A stretch of 64,000 nucleotides of DNA from CAYVBE01 sp964572825 (lineage in GTDB: Bacteria > Planctomycetota > Brocadiia > SM23-32): positions 38,036 through 102,035 of the forward strand of contig CAZNGS010000006.1 in NCBI GenBank assembly GCA_964572825.1. Reading direction: 5' to 3'. Each line of letters starts with the position of its first letter. The stretch's first letter is position 1. A program made the position numbers and the translations under genes. This document shows, one piece after another, positions 41,850-51,126 of this stretch. The notes under the pieces were generated by a model, which saw only the letters and a program-made list of their open reading frames with translations, did not search any database and was not told where the DNA came from.

Positions 41850-43217
41850 TCACGCGGTAGGCTGCCCATTCCGCATCGCCGGACGCATGTGGAAAGCGGC
41901 GGCGACCGACAGGATGCCCCCGATGCAGATCACTGCGAACAGAGTCGTCATGCCGGCCTGCTGGGCCAGCAGGGCGCCTGCCAGCGGCAGCAATGTCAGG
42001 GGACTGGTGATGGTGTTCAGAAACGCCACGTACGTGGGCCGGCGCTCGGGCGGCGCGCTGGTGATCAGGAAGCGCATGCCGGACATGGCATTGCCGCGCA
42101 TGCCGGCACCCATGCACGCCAGCGCCAGCAGATACACGCACATGGGCAGGTCGAGGCCCTGCTCCAGGCCGGGCAGCCCCACCTCGAACGCGCCCGGCAG
42201 CAAGGGGGCCAGCAGAGCCAGCAGGGGCGCGGAGAGCATCATCGCGCCCGAGGCAAGGAGGCCCTTCCGGGAACCGTACACGTCGGCCAGCTTGCCCAAC
42301 CCCGTCCCTCCCACTACCGAACTGAGCTTCAAAGTGGCCACCATGATGCCGCCCAGGACCGCCGCCCCGCCCACCTGGCTCTCGTAGCCCAGACGCTCGG
42401 TGCCGTAAGGGATGAAGAAGGCCAGCCCCACGTAATTGATGCGGAAGGCAACCCGCGACAGCAGGTAGCACCGGTAGTTGTGGTCTTTTGCGAGCCAGGC
42501 GAACCCGCGGGCCACCGCTTCCCGCACGCCGCTGCGCCGCTCCGCGCGGGGGCCCGGCTCCTCCCGGCACAAACACCAGGTGGACATGTCGATCATCACC
42601 AGGGCGGTCCCGACGGCGGCCAGGATCAGGTAGTTCCACGGCAGCTCTACCCCGGAGAGGGTCGGCTGGATGATGAACATGCCGGTGACGACGGCCAGTC
42701 CGCCCCCCAGCAGTGTCCGCATGCCCAGAAAAGAACCCACCTGGCCGGGGGGAATGAGCCGTCCCACCATGTCGGAGAAGATGACGTAGCCCGCCCCTCC
42801 GCAGATGCAGAACAGGAGGTAGGCGGCAAAGAATGCCGTGAGGGCGAGCGGTGTTGCGCCGCCGGCGAGAAGCCATATGGTGCCCGTGAGAGCCAGGAGC
42901 GCCAGACTGCGGGCCACGGTGAGCGCCACGAAATAGGGCCGGCGGCGGGGGCGGTGCTCCATCATGCTGCTCACCAGAAGCTGCGGGGCCAGCACGCCGG
43001 CTTTCGAAATAATGGGAACCAGCGCCACGAGCACGGGCGAACGGGTCAGTGCATATACGAGGCCGGCGATGATCAGCTCCGGATGCAGGAAGTCGCGCGA
43101 CGCACCCGCGAACAGGCCCGCCAGCACGCCCAGGCGGTAGTTGCGGGTGGTGTGGCGGGCATTGTCCCCGAGGGCGCGGCGGATGTCCGGCGCTTCCGTT
43201 GCGGTCTCCGTGCACAT
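41850..43217 (-). CDS. Major facilitator superfamily transporter
   Basis: 455 residues from ATG 43217. About twelve hydrophobic helices are spaced as in MFS proteins, with a short cytoplasmic motif between helices 2 and 3 (EHRPRRRPYF) and a central loop rich in Arg and Glu (CREEPGPRAERRSG). The frame remains open for 210 residues further upstream, but that part is Pro/Arg-rich and lacks a site. The substrate is unknown. It is convergent with the flavodoxin gene and probably monocistronic. Confidence 0.8.
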   Translation of the reverse strand: MCTETATEAPDIRRALGDNARHTTRNYRLGVLAGLFAGASRDFLHPELIIAGLVYALTRSPVLVALVPIISKAGVLAPQLLVSSMMEHRPRRRPYFVALTVARSLALLALTGTIWLLAGGATPLALTAFFAAYLLFCICGGAGYVIFSDMVGRLIPPGQVGSFLGMRTLLGGGLAVVTGMFIIQPTLSGVELPWNYLILAAVGTALVMIDMSTWCLCREEPGPRAERRSGVREAVARGFAWLAKDHNYRCYLLSRVAFRINYVGLAFFIPYGTERLGYESQVGGAAVLGGIMVATLKLSSVVGGTGLGKLADVYGSRKGLLASGAMMLSAPLLALLAPLLPGAFEVGLPGLEQGLDLPMCVYLLALACMGAGMRGNAMSGMRFLITSAPPERRPTYVAFLNTITSPLTLLPLAGALLAQQAGMTTLFAVICIGGILSVAAAFHMRPAMRNGQPTA

Positions 43218-43656
43218 GGTCGGTCCCGTTGGTGCCTCGCGCAATGAGTGGGTCGGTTTCTGGCTGCCCTCACCATCCCATCCTAAAAGGCACCCGACGC
43301 CGATGCACACGAATCGCCGGTTTTTCCAGGGCCGCTCAAGAGTCCGACGCACCGTATGGTGGGCAGCGTGTTCTGGCTCTCCGAGACCATGCCGCTCAGC
43401 CGCCCGCGTGCCCGACAGCCAGGCACCCGGACAGGTCCCGGGTTGAGCTTCCACAGGGGAGGGTGCCTGTCGTACACCCGACACGGTGGTGCGCGCCCTC
43501 GGGCCACCCCGGCCGAAACCGGGCCTGCGCAGCCATAGCCCGAGAACGACAACGACAACGACAACGAAAAGCCGATAATCGAATGGCCCTGCAGGTTTTT
43601 GGCAACAGAACAGTCCTGGACCGCCCGTCCGCCGCTCGCCACTGAGGCCCGGACAG
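43218..43656. repeat. Gene-free 439-base interval with a short AACGAC tandem repeat
   Basis: No convincing gene. At 43545-43568 the unit AACGAC is repeated three times with a degenerate fourth copy. Otherwise the stretch is plain high-GC sequence. It lies between the MFS gene and the 3' end of the PEP-CTERM gene, both on the minus strand. Confidence 0.5.
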
Positions 43657-44391
43657 TCACGCCCGATCGTCAATCCACGACGGCGGCAGTCGAGGACCTC
43701 CGGCCGTGCGCTTGCGCCGTGCGGCCGCTGTGCACAGGGCGAGCAGGCCCATGCCCAGCAGGGCCAGCGTTCCCGGCTCGGGTATGGGCTCGGGGTCGTC
43801 CACCTTGATCTGGAAGGCGAGCTGGGAGTTCTGTGGCACGATGGCACCCCAGTTCATCGTTACGGTCCCCGTGAGCAGGAAACCGTCCGTGAGCTGCCCG
43901 CCCGAGATGGCCAGGATGTCCTTGGCCTGCGTCCCCGATACCGCGTGTGAGACGTCCCCCACGGCCACGCCGTCCAGGAACAGGTCATCCAGCAGCACGC
44001 TGGAGCCGTCCTTGTAGGCAGCGGTGCGGATGAAGATCAGCGAGAACGGAATGGTGGGCGAGTAGGCGATGGTGGTGTCGCCGACCGTGAATTCGGCCAC
44101 CCCCGTCATGCTGTTGAAATCGAACGAGAACGCCTCGGTCATCCCGTTGCCCCACGGGAAATCCGCCTGCACCGAAGGCGCCGCGGTGGTCTCGCCCAGG
44201 TCCAGTTCAAAAGTCCGGGGACCGCCCAGCGCGCCTATCCGACCCTCTGCCACGAAAACCACGTCCGGCAGGAACGCGTAGAGCTCCTCGTCCGTCATGT
44301 GCCACGTCTCCAGCGATGTGGCCGAAGCCGGCAACGCAAACACCCCCAGGGCAACCAGGGCAGCGACAAAAAGCGTCGGACGATGGCGCAT
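43657..44391 (-). CDS. PEP-CTERM sorting-signal protein
   Basis: The ATG at 44391 has GAGGG upstream and a signal peptide (residues 1-24, ending ASA). The mature part is a 180-residue beta-rich domain with many GT, TV and FxF strands. The C-terminus has the canonical PEP-CTERM signal: PIPEPGTLALLGMGLL followed by CTAAARRKR. An unusual 16-residue tail comes after the basic cluster. The signal is recognised by exosortase, which removes it and exports the protein to the surface or matrix. No exosortase gene is in the window. Confidence 0.88.
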   Translation of the reverse strand: MRHRPTLFVAALVALGVFALPASATSLETWHMTDEELYAFLPDVVFVAEGRIGALGGPRTFELDLGETTAAPSVQADFPWGNGMTEAFSFDFNSMTGVAEFTVGDTTIAYSPTIPFSLIFIRTAAYKDGSSVLLDDLFLDGVAVGDVSHAVSGTQAKDILAISGGQLTDGFLLTGTVTMNWGAIVPQNSQLAFQIKVDDPEPIPEPGTLALLGMGLLALCTAAARRKRTAGGPRLPPSWIDDRA

Positions 44392-44754
44392 AGTTCCCTC
44401 TCCCAACTGAATGACAGACCCGGCGCAAAGCGCGTGCCGCAGAGCTGCCTCTCGGACTTTTCACGGATGCATGACATCCGGCGCCCCTTTTGCCCGTCAT
44501 AAGGACAGAAACCCATCCCCCACCTGTCGAAAAAAGTCCACCCGCCCTGTCGGCGTTCTCGACACCGCCTCCAAATGCCTGCGCGGTCCGGTCCCCATGA
44601 TTGTGGCGAGCCTGTTGGCTCCGCCGCGGCCCGTCAGCGTCTGCCTTCGGGGCGGCGGAAAACGCAGTCCAAAGCATGCGCAGAATCACACACGACGTGT
44701 GCGCGTTCGGGCGGTATAATGGATAGTAGAGCCATTGGAAAGGGGGTAATTCGC
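44392..44754 (+). promoter_or_regulatory. Intergenic region with TATAAT box and 13-bp palindrome before msrAB
   Basis: This 363-base interval separates the divergent PEP-CTERM and MsrA-MsrB genes and holds no gene. TATAAT (44715-44720) lies 35 bases before the GTG start. CACACG-A-CGTGTG (44689-44701) sits where a -35 box would be, while no good -35 exists, which suggests activator-dependent or repressor control. Confidence 0.5.
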
Positions 44755-45879
44755 GTGGGAATTCTCACCAAAGCCATGATTCTGGGAGGGGCCATCCTGG
44801 CCCTGGCCGCCTCGAGCGGCTGCGAAGGGGACGGAACCGGCGCCACGGCCGCGGTCCGCGAGATCAGGGGGGAGCAAAACATGCAGAGCACGAAGGAGGC
44901 GACTTTCGCGGGGGGCTGTTTCTGGTGCATGGAGCCGCCCTTCGAGAAGCTTGACGGTGTCACCGAGGTGCTGTCCGGCTACGCCGGCGGCACCGGAGAG
45001 AACCCGACTTACGACGACTACGCGCAGAAGGGCCACGTGGAGGTCATACAGGTCACCTACGATCCCTCCAGGGTCAGCTACGAGAAGCTGCTGGAGGTTT
45101 TCTGGCGGCAGATCGACCCCACCGATCCCGGCGGACAGTTCGCGGACCGGGGGCCCCACTACCGCTCCGCCATCTTCTACCACGACGAAGAGCAGAAACG
45201 CCTGGCCGAACAGTCCAGGCAAAAGCTGGCCGCCTCCGGACGGTTTGATCAGCCGATTGCCACCGAAATCCTCCCCGCCTCCACCTTCTACGAGGCGGAG
45301 GACTACCACCAGGATTACTACAGGGAGCATTCGATTCGTTACAAGCTCTACCGCTCCGGCTCCGGCCGGGACCGATTCCTGGACGCTGCATGGGGCGAAG
45401 ACCGGGAGGTGAAAGACCCTCCGCCGGGGGAGCAGGAGTTTCACAAACCGGGCGAAGCAGAACTCAGGGAAAGACTCACCCCCCTGCAGTACCGCGTCAC
45501 GCAGCAAGACGCGACCGAGCGGGCGTTCCAGAGCGAATACTGGGACAACGAGCGGGAGGGCATCTACGTGGACATCGTCTCCGGCGAACCGCTGTTCTCC
45601 TCGAAGGACAAGTTCAAATCCGGCACGGGCTGGCCCAGTTTCACCCGGCCGCTGGAGCCCGGCAACATCGTGGAGAAAGAAGACCGGAGCCTGTTCACCA
45701 CCCGCACCGAGGTGCGAAGCAAGCACGCTGACTCCCACCTGGGCCACGTCTTCGGGGACGGACCGGAGCCGACGGGGCTGCGCTACTGCATCAACTCCGC
45801 CGCCCTGCGGTTCATCCCGAAGGAGGACCTGGAAGAGGAAGGCTACGGGCGCTACGAGGAGCTGTTCGAGGACAACTGA
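44755..45879 (+). CDS. msrAB: Lipid-anchored MsrA-MsrB fusion, peptide methionine sulfoxide reductase
   Basis: A GTG after AAGGGGG gives a signal peptide with lipobox AASSGC (Cys23). Residues 48-205 are MsrA with the catalytic Cys55 in GCFWCME. Residues 235-355 are MsrB with KSGTGWPSF, a SHLGHVF-like segment and the catalytic Cys345 in RYCINSAALRF. The zinc-binding CxxC pairs of many MsrB proteins are missing, as in other MsrAB fusions. The enzyme repairs both epimers of methionine sulfoxide in envelope proteins; its electron donor is not encoded nearby. Its end overlaps the convergent GNAT gene by 28 bases. Confidence 0.93.
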   Translation: MGILTKAMILGGAILALAASSGCEGDGTGATAAVREIRGEQNMQSTKEATFAGGCFWCMEPPFEKLDGVTEVLSGYAGGTGENPTYDDYAQKGHVEVIQVTYDPSRVSYEKLLEVFWRQIDPTDPGGQFADRGPHYRSAIFYHDEEQKRLAEQSRQKLAASGRFDQPIATEILPASTFYEAEDYHQDYYREHSIRYKLYRSGSGRDRFLDAAWGEDREVKDPPPGEQEFHKPGEAELRERLTPLQYRVTQQDATERAFQSEYWDNEREGIYVDIVSGEPLFSSKDKFKSGTGWPSFTRPLEPGNIVEKEDRSLFTTRTEVRSKHADSHLGHVFGDGPEPTGLRYCINSAALRFIPKEDLEEEGYGRYEELFEDN

Positions 45880-46427
45880 CGGCGGACCTGCCGCCAGCGC
45901 TCCGCCATGTCTCCGGCGTAGAGCAGCGGTTCGTAGCCCAGCTTGAGATACGTCTTGATGGCGGGCAGGCGCCGGTCGTCGGTCTTCAGGTAAATCTGCC
46001 GGTATCCCGCCTCGATGAAGCGGGCCGTCACCGCCGCGCAGACCGCCAGGCCCAGCCCCTTGCCGCGGTGTTGGGGATCGGCCGCAACCCACCCCAGCTC
46101 CCCGCCATCCGGGTGCAGGTCGCCGGGGTTGTCCACGGCCACGGCTGTGGCGGCGATCTGTCCCGTCGGCCGATGTTCCACGATGAAAAAACCGCCGGCG
46201 ATGACGCGTTCCCGGACGGTCGCCAGCCGGTCGCGGTCCCAGCTCTCGAAGCCGACCTGCTGCATGAGCCGAACGTACGGCTCCGCGTCTTCGGGTGTAA
46301 ATTGCCGGAGCTCGTAGTCCTCGGGAGGGCGGATGTCGGGAGGGTTCTCCAGCCGCGCCTTTGGCCAGACCATCTGCAGCTGTTTCCGCTGATCGCTTTC
46401 CACATCTATCCCGTTCGGGCCCGTCAT
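45852..46427 (-). CDS. GNAT family N-acetyltransferase
   Basis: 191 residues. Acetyl-CoA-binding motif A is visible as LGWVAADPQHRGKGLGLAVCAA, after a beta-rich half ending GFFIVEHRPTGQIAATAVAV; the end has YLKTDDRRLPAIKTYLKLGYEP. The substrate is unknown. It begins 4 bases after the stop of the Gfo/Idh/MocA gene, so it is in the same operon as a sugar-oxidising enzyme and might act on a small sugar or amine. Confidence 0.85.
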   Translation of the reverse strand: MTGPNGIDVESDQRKQLQMVWPKARLENPPDIRPPEDYELRQFTPEDAEPYVRLMQQVGFESWDRDRLATVRERVIAGGFFIVEHRPTGQIAATAVAVDNPGDLHPDGGELGWVAADPQHRGKGLGLAVCAAVTARFIEAGYRQIYLKTDDRRLPAIKTYLKLGYEPLLYAGDMAERWRQVRRQLSSNSSS

Positions 46428-46431
46428 CGTC

Positions 46432-47526
46432 TCATGCCTGTTCGCAGGGCTGGGCGGCCCGCCGGAGTTCTTCTCGTGTCATCTCCCGCCCCTCGCGGGC
46501 GGAGCGCAGCACCATCTGGGTCAGTTCGGTGATGGCCAGCGCCTGCTCCGGCGTGGTGCCGATGGCCACGGGCTCCCCCCGGATGGCGCGCACGAAATCG
46601 CGGTACACGTGTTCGTTTCCCCGCATGCTGTCCTTCCAGTCGGTCGTGGTGTTCATCCAGCGCCAGGGACCGCCTTTGTTGTGGAAGAAGGTGAACGGTT
46701 GTTCGCGGTCCATCAGGATGCCGCCCTCGGTCCCGAGGATGGTGATGCGCCTGGTCCCGTGGTGGTGGGCCACCCAGGCCAGGTCAAAGGTGAACGAGAG
46801 CTGGTCCGCGGTCCTGGCCAGGAAGGTGCAGTGCTCCTCTACGTCGTACTTCACGCCATCCGGCAGCCCGTGTTCGTGGCCGCGGAAGGTAGTGGCCGAG
46901 GCGGCGGTGATCACCGGCCAGCCGGTGGCGCTCAGGACGGCGTCCATGAAATACTGCCCCATGTCCATCACGATGCCGCCGCCGGCCTGCGTGCTGTCCA
47001 GGAACCACCGGGCCTCGGGGATGACGTCCAGGCCCGGCCGCCCGCGGCGCCGATAGTAGGTTACGTCCACGCGGTAGATGTCCCCCAACTCCCCGGCCTG
47101 GATGTAATCCCGGGCGAGCCCCATCATCCCCCAGCGCATGCGGGCGCTGAAGAACACCACTTTCCGGCCCGTCCGGTCCGCCTCCCGCACCACCGCCTCG
47201 TTCTCTTCGATGGAGAGCGCGCTGGGTTTCTCGCATGCCACGTGCAGGCCAGCCCGCAGAGCATCCAGCGTGATGGGGACGTGGGCGGCCACCGGGGTGG
47301 CGACCGTCACGAAGTCCAGCCCGGGCGTCTGGAGCAGCTCCCGATGGTCGTCGAAAACCGGCGTCTGGGGCGTGCCGAACTCCTTGCGGCGCAGCTCGGC
47401 CCGTTCCACGTCCCGGTCGCACAGGGCCGCCAGCCCGATGCCGCAGGCGGCGTAGGTCTTCAGGTGGGAAGGGCTGATGTCGCCGCAACCTATCAACCCG
47501 GCCCGCACTTTGTTCTCCGCACTCAT
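46432..47526 (-). CDS. Gfo/Idh/MocA family oxidoreductase
   Basis: ATG 47526 with GGGAGACC upstream; 364 residues. The NAD(P)-binding Rossmann motif is AGLIGCGDISPSHLKTY, with VATPVAAHV and the family-specific HVACEKPSA (Lys of the EKP motif). The C-terminal half gives the predominantly beta substrate domain. These enzymes oxidise or epimerise sugars and inositols with NAD(P). The gene before it is the 3' end of a sugar isomerase/epimerase, a common partner in sugar catabolism. Confidence 0.9.
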   Translation of the reverse strand: MSAENKVRAGLIGCGDISPSHLKTYAACGIGLAALCDRDVERAELRRKEFGTPQTPVFDDHRELLQTPGLDFVTVATPVAAHVPITLDALRAGLHVACEKPSALSIEENEAVVREADRTGRKVVFFSARMRWGMMGLARDYIQAGELGDIYRVDVTYYRRRGRPGLDVIPEARWFLDSTQAGGGIVMDMGQYFMDAVLSATGWPVITAASATTFRGHEHGLPDGVKYDVEEHCTFLARTADQLSFTFDLAWVAHHHGTRRITILGTEGGILMDREQPFTFFHNKGGPWRWMNTTTDWKDSMRGNEHVYRDFVRAIRGEPVAIGTTPEQALAITELTQMVLRSAREGREMTREELRRAAQPCEQA

Positions 47527-47546
47527 CGGCGGTCTCCCGAAGCTGT

Positions 47547-47774
47547 CTATTCCGCCGTCACCCGGTCGATGGCTTCCTGCAGGATGCGCCGGGCCCGGGG
47601 AAGCGGGTCCAGCAGATCGCCCTCCGCCACGGACTCGAACGCGATCGTGCCCCCGTAGCCGGCGTCGCGGTAGATGCGGATCAGCCGGTCCAGGTCGTCG
47701 CGGAAGCCCATGATCTTCCCGTCGTCCGTCACACCCTTGATCTTCAGGTGCGACTCCGTGGCCAGCGGGGGCAT
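47547..47774 (-). pseudogene. Sugar phosphate isomerase/epimerase, only the C-terminal 75 residues remain
   Basis: This frame encodes a TIM-barrel end: LKIKGVTDDGKIMGF, RLIRIYRDAGYGGTIAFES and PLPRARRILQEAI. The body of the enzyme, normally about 270-300 residues, is missing. Sequence upstream of 47774 belongs to a HEPN gene on the other strand, so the frame that continues past this point is accidental. It lies 20 bases from the Gfo/Idh/MocA start and was evidently the first gene of that operon. Confidence 0.7.
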
Positions 47775-48130
47775 TCCTTGAGACGGCCGAGCATTGCTTC
47801 GAGCAAAGAACCTGGGTACCCTTCGCCGACAACCTCTACAGCGCGGCAGAACTGATCGCAAAGGCGATTCTACTGACCGTCCCGGACAATAAGCTGCAGG
47901 GCGGCGTCCGGCACCAGTATATCCGCATGAAGTATGACACGTGGGCGCGCATAGATAACGCCGACATCTCCTTCAGCGAAACGCTTAACAAGCTGACGGG
48001 GATGCGCGACAGGGCTCGCTACCTGAAGGGCGATTTCAAACTATCTGAGAAGGAGGCGGGCGACCTGCTGCAGACCGTGCGTGCTATGCTCGAAGATGCC
48101 TGGAAGGCTCTCAGAGGACGGCAATCTTAG
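47774..48130 (+). pseudogene. HEPN-domain protein, 5'-truncated
   Basis: The plus frame is open from about 47774 to TAG 48128-48130 and gives 118 residues of helices typical of HEPN proteins: FADNLYSAAELIAKAILL, then YDTWARIDNADISF and LNKLTGMRDRARYLKGDF, ending KEAGDLLQTVRAMLEDAW. No start codon or ribosome site lies at the beginning, and roughly the first 50-60 residues of such proteins are lacking. HEPN proteins are often RNases or accessory parts of defence modules; here it is probably dead or chimeric. It directly precedes the convergent defence-like operon. Confidence 0.65.
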
Positions 48131-48276
48131 GCAAGTCTGACCTGCCGGAAGGGGCAGGACAGATCCAGACCGCGGACGCACGAACTGCTGGCTGTCCCGA
48201 AGCCGGGATCGGATTCACGTTCCCTCGCACAGTGCAGCAGGTGTCGGGCCGATCTGATTGGTCTGGCGCCACAAGC

Positions 48277-49983
48277 TCAGTCGACCACGCTCACATCCAC
48301 ATCGGGCAGCATTCGCTGTAGCTCCCTGGCGATCCGGTCCGCCCGGGCGAAGAGGAACGCGCGATAGTCCTCTGGGTCGAAGGCCGCCCTGTCGATGAAC
48401 TCGCGCGGAATCAGGTGTGATTCCAAGATACCGTCGAAGTCCGATACCTTCTTCTCGTACGCTTCGAAGTAGCGGAGTGGATTCTGGTCGCCAATCTCTA
48501 TGTTGGTCTTACGCCGCAGATAGCAGATGTTCATGAGGCTATCGCGTGAAACATCCTCCGGCAGTCCGTCTGTCTTGCCGAGGAAGCTCCTGGGGTAGAT
48601 GTGGTGCAGGTTCGGCGTTTGCGACAACTGCAGGTAGACGCTGTCCAGGACCTCCGCGTGAGGGTCGCTGAAGTCCGTCGGCTTCTGATTGGCCAGTAAC
48701 GCCAGCACCGCTCGACTCAGGGGCCGGCGATAGCTGTAGCGGCTTTGCACCAACCGCGATCTGGAGACCACCAGAGGCGGCAACTCCACGCTCTTGCCAG
48801 ACTCGACCGCGCCGAAAAAGTCCTGCGAGAAGTTGTACACGTCAGTCGAGCTGCGGAAATCCTCGAGCCCAAATGCATTACGCCAGAACCACTGCCGGGC
48901 GATGCTGAGTGCTGGGGCCTTGTTCTTATGGAAGTGGTAGCAGAGGGGTAGTGAGAGATACGCGAACGGCAGCATATCTGGTCCGAGAATCTTCTGATCC
49001 GTCAGGAACTTCACGGTATCCAGTATGGTCTTCTGGGCAGTCGTCCAGTTGCTCCTCAGGTTCTCCGTGGTGAGGTTGTCAAGAGCCGCTGGAGTGATGC
49101 CGAAGGGATTCCGCCCTTTCGCGTGCTGCTTGCGCAGGCACATCGCAACCATCTGGATGATCAGCAGATCGTCCATGTCCTGCCACCGGCTGCCGGCTTC
49201 AATGAGCGGCTGACGCAGTTCGGCGAGGTTGTCGCGCAGGTAGAACCCGGGCTCGTCCTCCTCTGGCTCAGGGTTCCGGTATGTCCGGGCCACAATGATG
49301 TCAACCGGGTGGAGCTTCTTGCCCTCCTGGTTTATGCGTTCGAAGATCTCGCAGACCTCGTTGACTTCCACCCCGCGGATACGTATGACGGACAGCCTGT
49401 AATCGTTGAACATCCTCTCCAGCTGGCGAAGGTTGTGCTGGATTTCCTTGTTGAAGCCCTCCGCGGCAGACATCTCGCCATAGAAGTCGAAGTCCCACGT
49501 CGGCACGTCCCTGACACGGACCAGGAAATGTTCGTCGTCGACGCGACCTTTCCGTTTCTTCAGTCCATTCGCGAAGAAGAATTCTGCGTTCGTGGCGTCA
49601 AACCACAACATGTAATCGAAGTCCTCATCGTCTTCCACGCGCCCTTTGCCGCCGAGCATGCAGACAAGCAACGACGTGGCCCGCTGCTGCCCATCCAGGA
49701 TGTACTTCCATTCCTTGAATTTCCGCAGGGTATCTTCGTCATGTGGGAACTCGAACCCGCCCAGCTTGCGGTGAGTGTGAAGGTACGAGTCGGTTTCCCA
49801 GTAGAGAAGACTGCCGATGGGATAGAACCGGAACATGCTATCCCAGAGCTTCAGAATGCTCGACGGATCCCATACGAACTCACGCTGGAAGGTGGGGATG
49901 AGATACTTATCCTCGCGCAGGAGCTTCACAAGCTCCTCGATCTTCATGTCTTCGGTGCCGATATCCCGGCTCAAGTTTGACAT
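48277..49983 (-). CDS. DUF262 (GmrSD/DndB-like) domain protein with HNH-type C-terminus
   Basis: 568 residues. Near the N-terminus LIPTFQREFVWD and, at 97-101, DGQQR mark the DUF262/ParB-like fold that in GmrS and relatives binds nucleotide. A central INQEGKKLHPVDI block fits DUF262. Near residues 459-490 LHHIYPRSFL and a later N-rich NICYLRRKTN give an HNH-like nuclease motif, as in GmrSD-type modification-dependent restriction enzymes. It is the second gene of an operon with the nuclease/RAMA protein, 30 bases apart. Sampled lines are visibly lower in GC than the flanks (48% at 48481-48540). Role in anti-phage defence is inferred. Confidence 0.82.
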   Translation of the reverse strand: MSNLSRDIGTEDMKIEELVKLLREDKYLIPTFQREFVWDPSSILKLWDSMFRFYPIGSLLYWETDSYLHTHRKLGGFEFPHDEDTLRKFKEWKYILDGQQRATSLLVCMLGGKGRVEDDEDFDYMLWFDATNAEFFFANGLKKRKGRVDDEHFLVRVRDVPTWDFDFYGEMSAAEGFNKEIQHNLRQLERMFNDYRLSVIRIRGVEVNEVCEIFERINQEGKKLHPVDIIVARTYRNPEPEEDEPGFYLRDNLAELRQPLIEAGSRWQDMDDLLIIQMVAMCLRKQHAKGRNPFGITPAALDNLTTENLRSNWTTAQKTILDTVKFLTDQKILGPDMLPFAYLSLPLCYHFHKNKAPALSIARQWFWRNAFGLEDFRSSTDVYNFSQDFFGAVESGKSVELPPLVVSRSRLVQSRYSYRRPLSRAVLALLANQKPTDFSDPHAEVLDSVYLQLSQTPNLHHIYPRSFLGKTDGLPEDVSRDSLMNICYLRRKTNIEIGDQNPLRYFEAYEKKVSDFDGILESHLIPREFIDRAAFDPEDYRAFLFARADRIARELQRMLPDVDVSVVD

Positions 49984-50013
49984 GCGTATCTGTTCCGTGC
50001 GAATTGGTCTGCC

Positions 50014-51081
50014 CTAGGAATCCTGCCCCGCCAGGAACCGCTGGCGGAGGACGTCGAGCTTATGCAGTTCACCACTGTTCGGATCGCGGAAGCGCCAGAA
50101 GACCCACCCGTTGGTCCGGGGGTAAGGTCGACCTTCGGGCGCACCGATGACGCTCTTCCTGGCCATGCCGCCGGCGGTTGAAGGGGAATCGTAAGCTTCG
50201 CCGTCGTAGAGAACGGTTCCGTCCTGCTGAACCACGGCCTCCAAGTCAACGCCCTTGTAGTCCTTCTCCAGCACGAGCGGTGGGTCGATGATGCCTGCCT
50301 CGATCAGATCACGCAGTTCCACGCGAGAGGCGGCCCGTTTGCCCTTGCTGCGCAGTGCCCCTTGCCCTGCACCGGGCTGCTCAAGAGGCATGGTCAACAC
50401 GGGGAAATCGATCCGGACGTCGGCGCGCTTGAGCGAGTCGCGAATCTCCGCTGGCTTGAGTTCCTGCGTTCGCTTCCGGATGAGCCGGACGAGGCTGCCT
50501 TCCTGCTCCTCGAAAATGTCATGGAGTGCAGTCTTGACCTGGCGGTCCACGAAATGGGCGCGCCAGAGTACATCCAGCTCCTTCTCCTGCATCTTCTCCT
50601 TACTGAGCAGGAGAAGCGTATCGACCAGCTCGCGCTCCTCCTCAGCCTCGGAAATACTGACAGACCGGAACAGCTTCTTCTCCACGTCGACCGGGGCGTG
50701 GGCATTGTAGAGCCGGTACTCGTCGCCATTCGTCAGCACGCACCACTTGATGCCGACGACGGTGGCGTAACTGAGCGTCTGCGACAGCCACCTCCGGTCG
50801 CTCAGGTCCTTGCCGAGCGCCTTGGCCTCCACGAAAAGGCACGGGGACCGGACAATGAACAGGGCGTAGTCAACGGGGTTGTCCTGCGAATCCTTGCGGT
50901 ACTCGCGCGTTACCTCATCCAGGTCCTGAAGATCCCAGCCCAGTGCCGTCAACAGCGGCTCGATCAGAGCCGCTTTGGTGTCCTGCTCCCCGATCCGCTC
51001 TCCCCGCTCGCGGACTGTCTTGATCCGCTGCCGGATGTTCCGGACGGCGCCCCTGATCTGTCGCCGGGTGTCCTCTGCCAT
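50014..51081 (-). CDS. HsdR N-terminal nuclease domain fused to a C-terminal RAMA domain
   Basis: 355 residues from ATG 51081. Residues 35-150 match the N-terminal domain of type I restriction HsdR subunits: the PD-(D/E)xK nuclease residues are Asp71 in VDYALF and Glu85-x-Lys87 in FVEAKALG. No helicase motor follows. The last 60 or so residues (GEAYDSPSTAGG, then TNGWVFWRF and HKLDVLR) fit the RAMA domain, proposed to recognise or accompany DNA modification. So the protein would be a small nuclease with a possible modified-base reader. It is the first gene of the defence-like operon, under the promoter and palindrome at 51127-51190. Confidence 0.8.
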   Translation of the reverse strand: MAEDTRRQIRGAVRNIRQRIKTVRERGERIGEQDTKAALIEPLLTALGWDLQDLDEVTREYRKDSQDNPVDYALFIVRSPCLFVEAKALGKDLSDRRWLSQTLSYATVVGIKWCVLTNGDEYRLYNAHAPVDVEKKLFRSVSISEAEEERELVDTLLLLSKEKMQEKELDVLWRAHFVDRQVKTALHDIFEEQEGSLVRLIRKRTQELKPAEIRDSLKRADVRIDFPVLTMPLEQPGAGQGALRSKGKRAASRVELRDLIEAGIIDPPLVLEKDYKGVDLEAVVQQDGTVLYDGEAYDSPSTAGGMARKSVIGAPEGRPYPRTNGWVFWRFRDPNSGELHKLDVLRQRFLAGQDS

Positions 51082-51126
51082 GCCAGCGGCTCCCGTTCCC
51101 TGTTCGTGTCTGATGGACCTGCCTCG

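Noticed and set aside
43545..43568. AACGAC repeats as a CRISPR array or origin iterons
   Set aside because: Only three full copies of 6 bases, no spacers, no DnaA boxes recognised.
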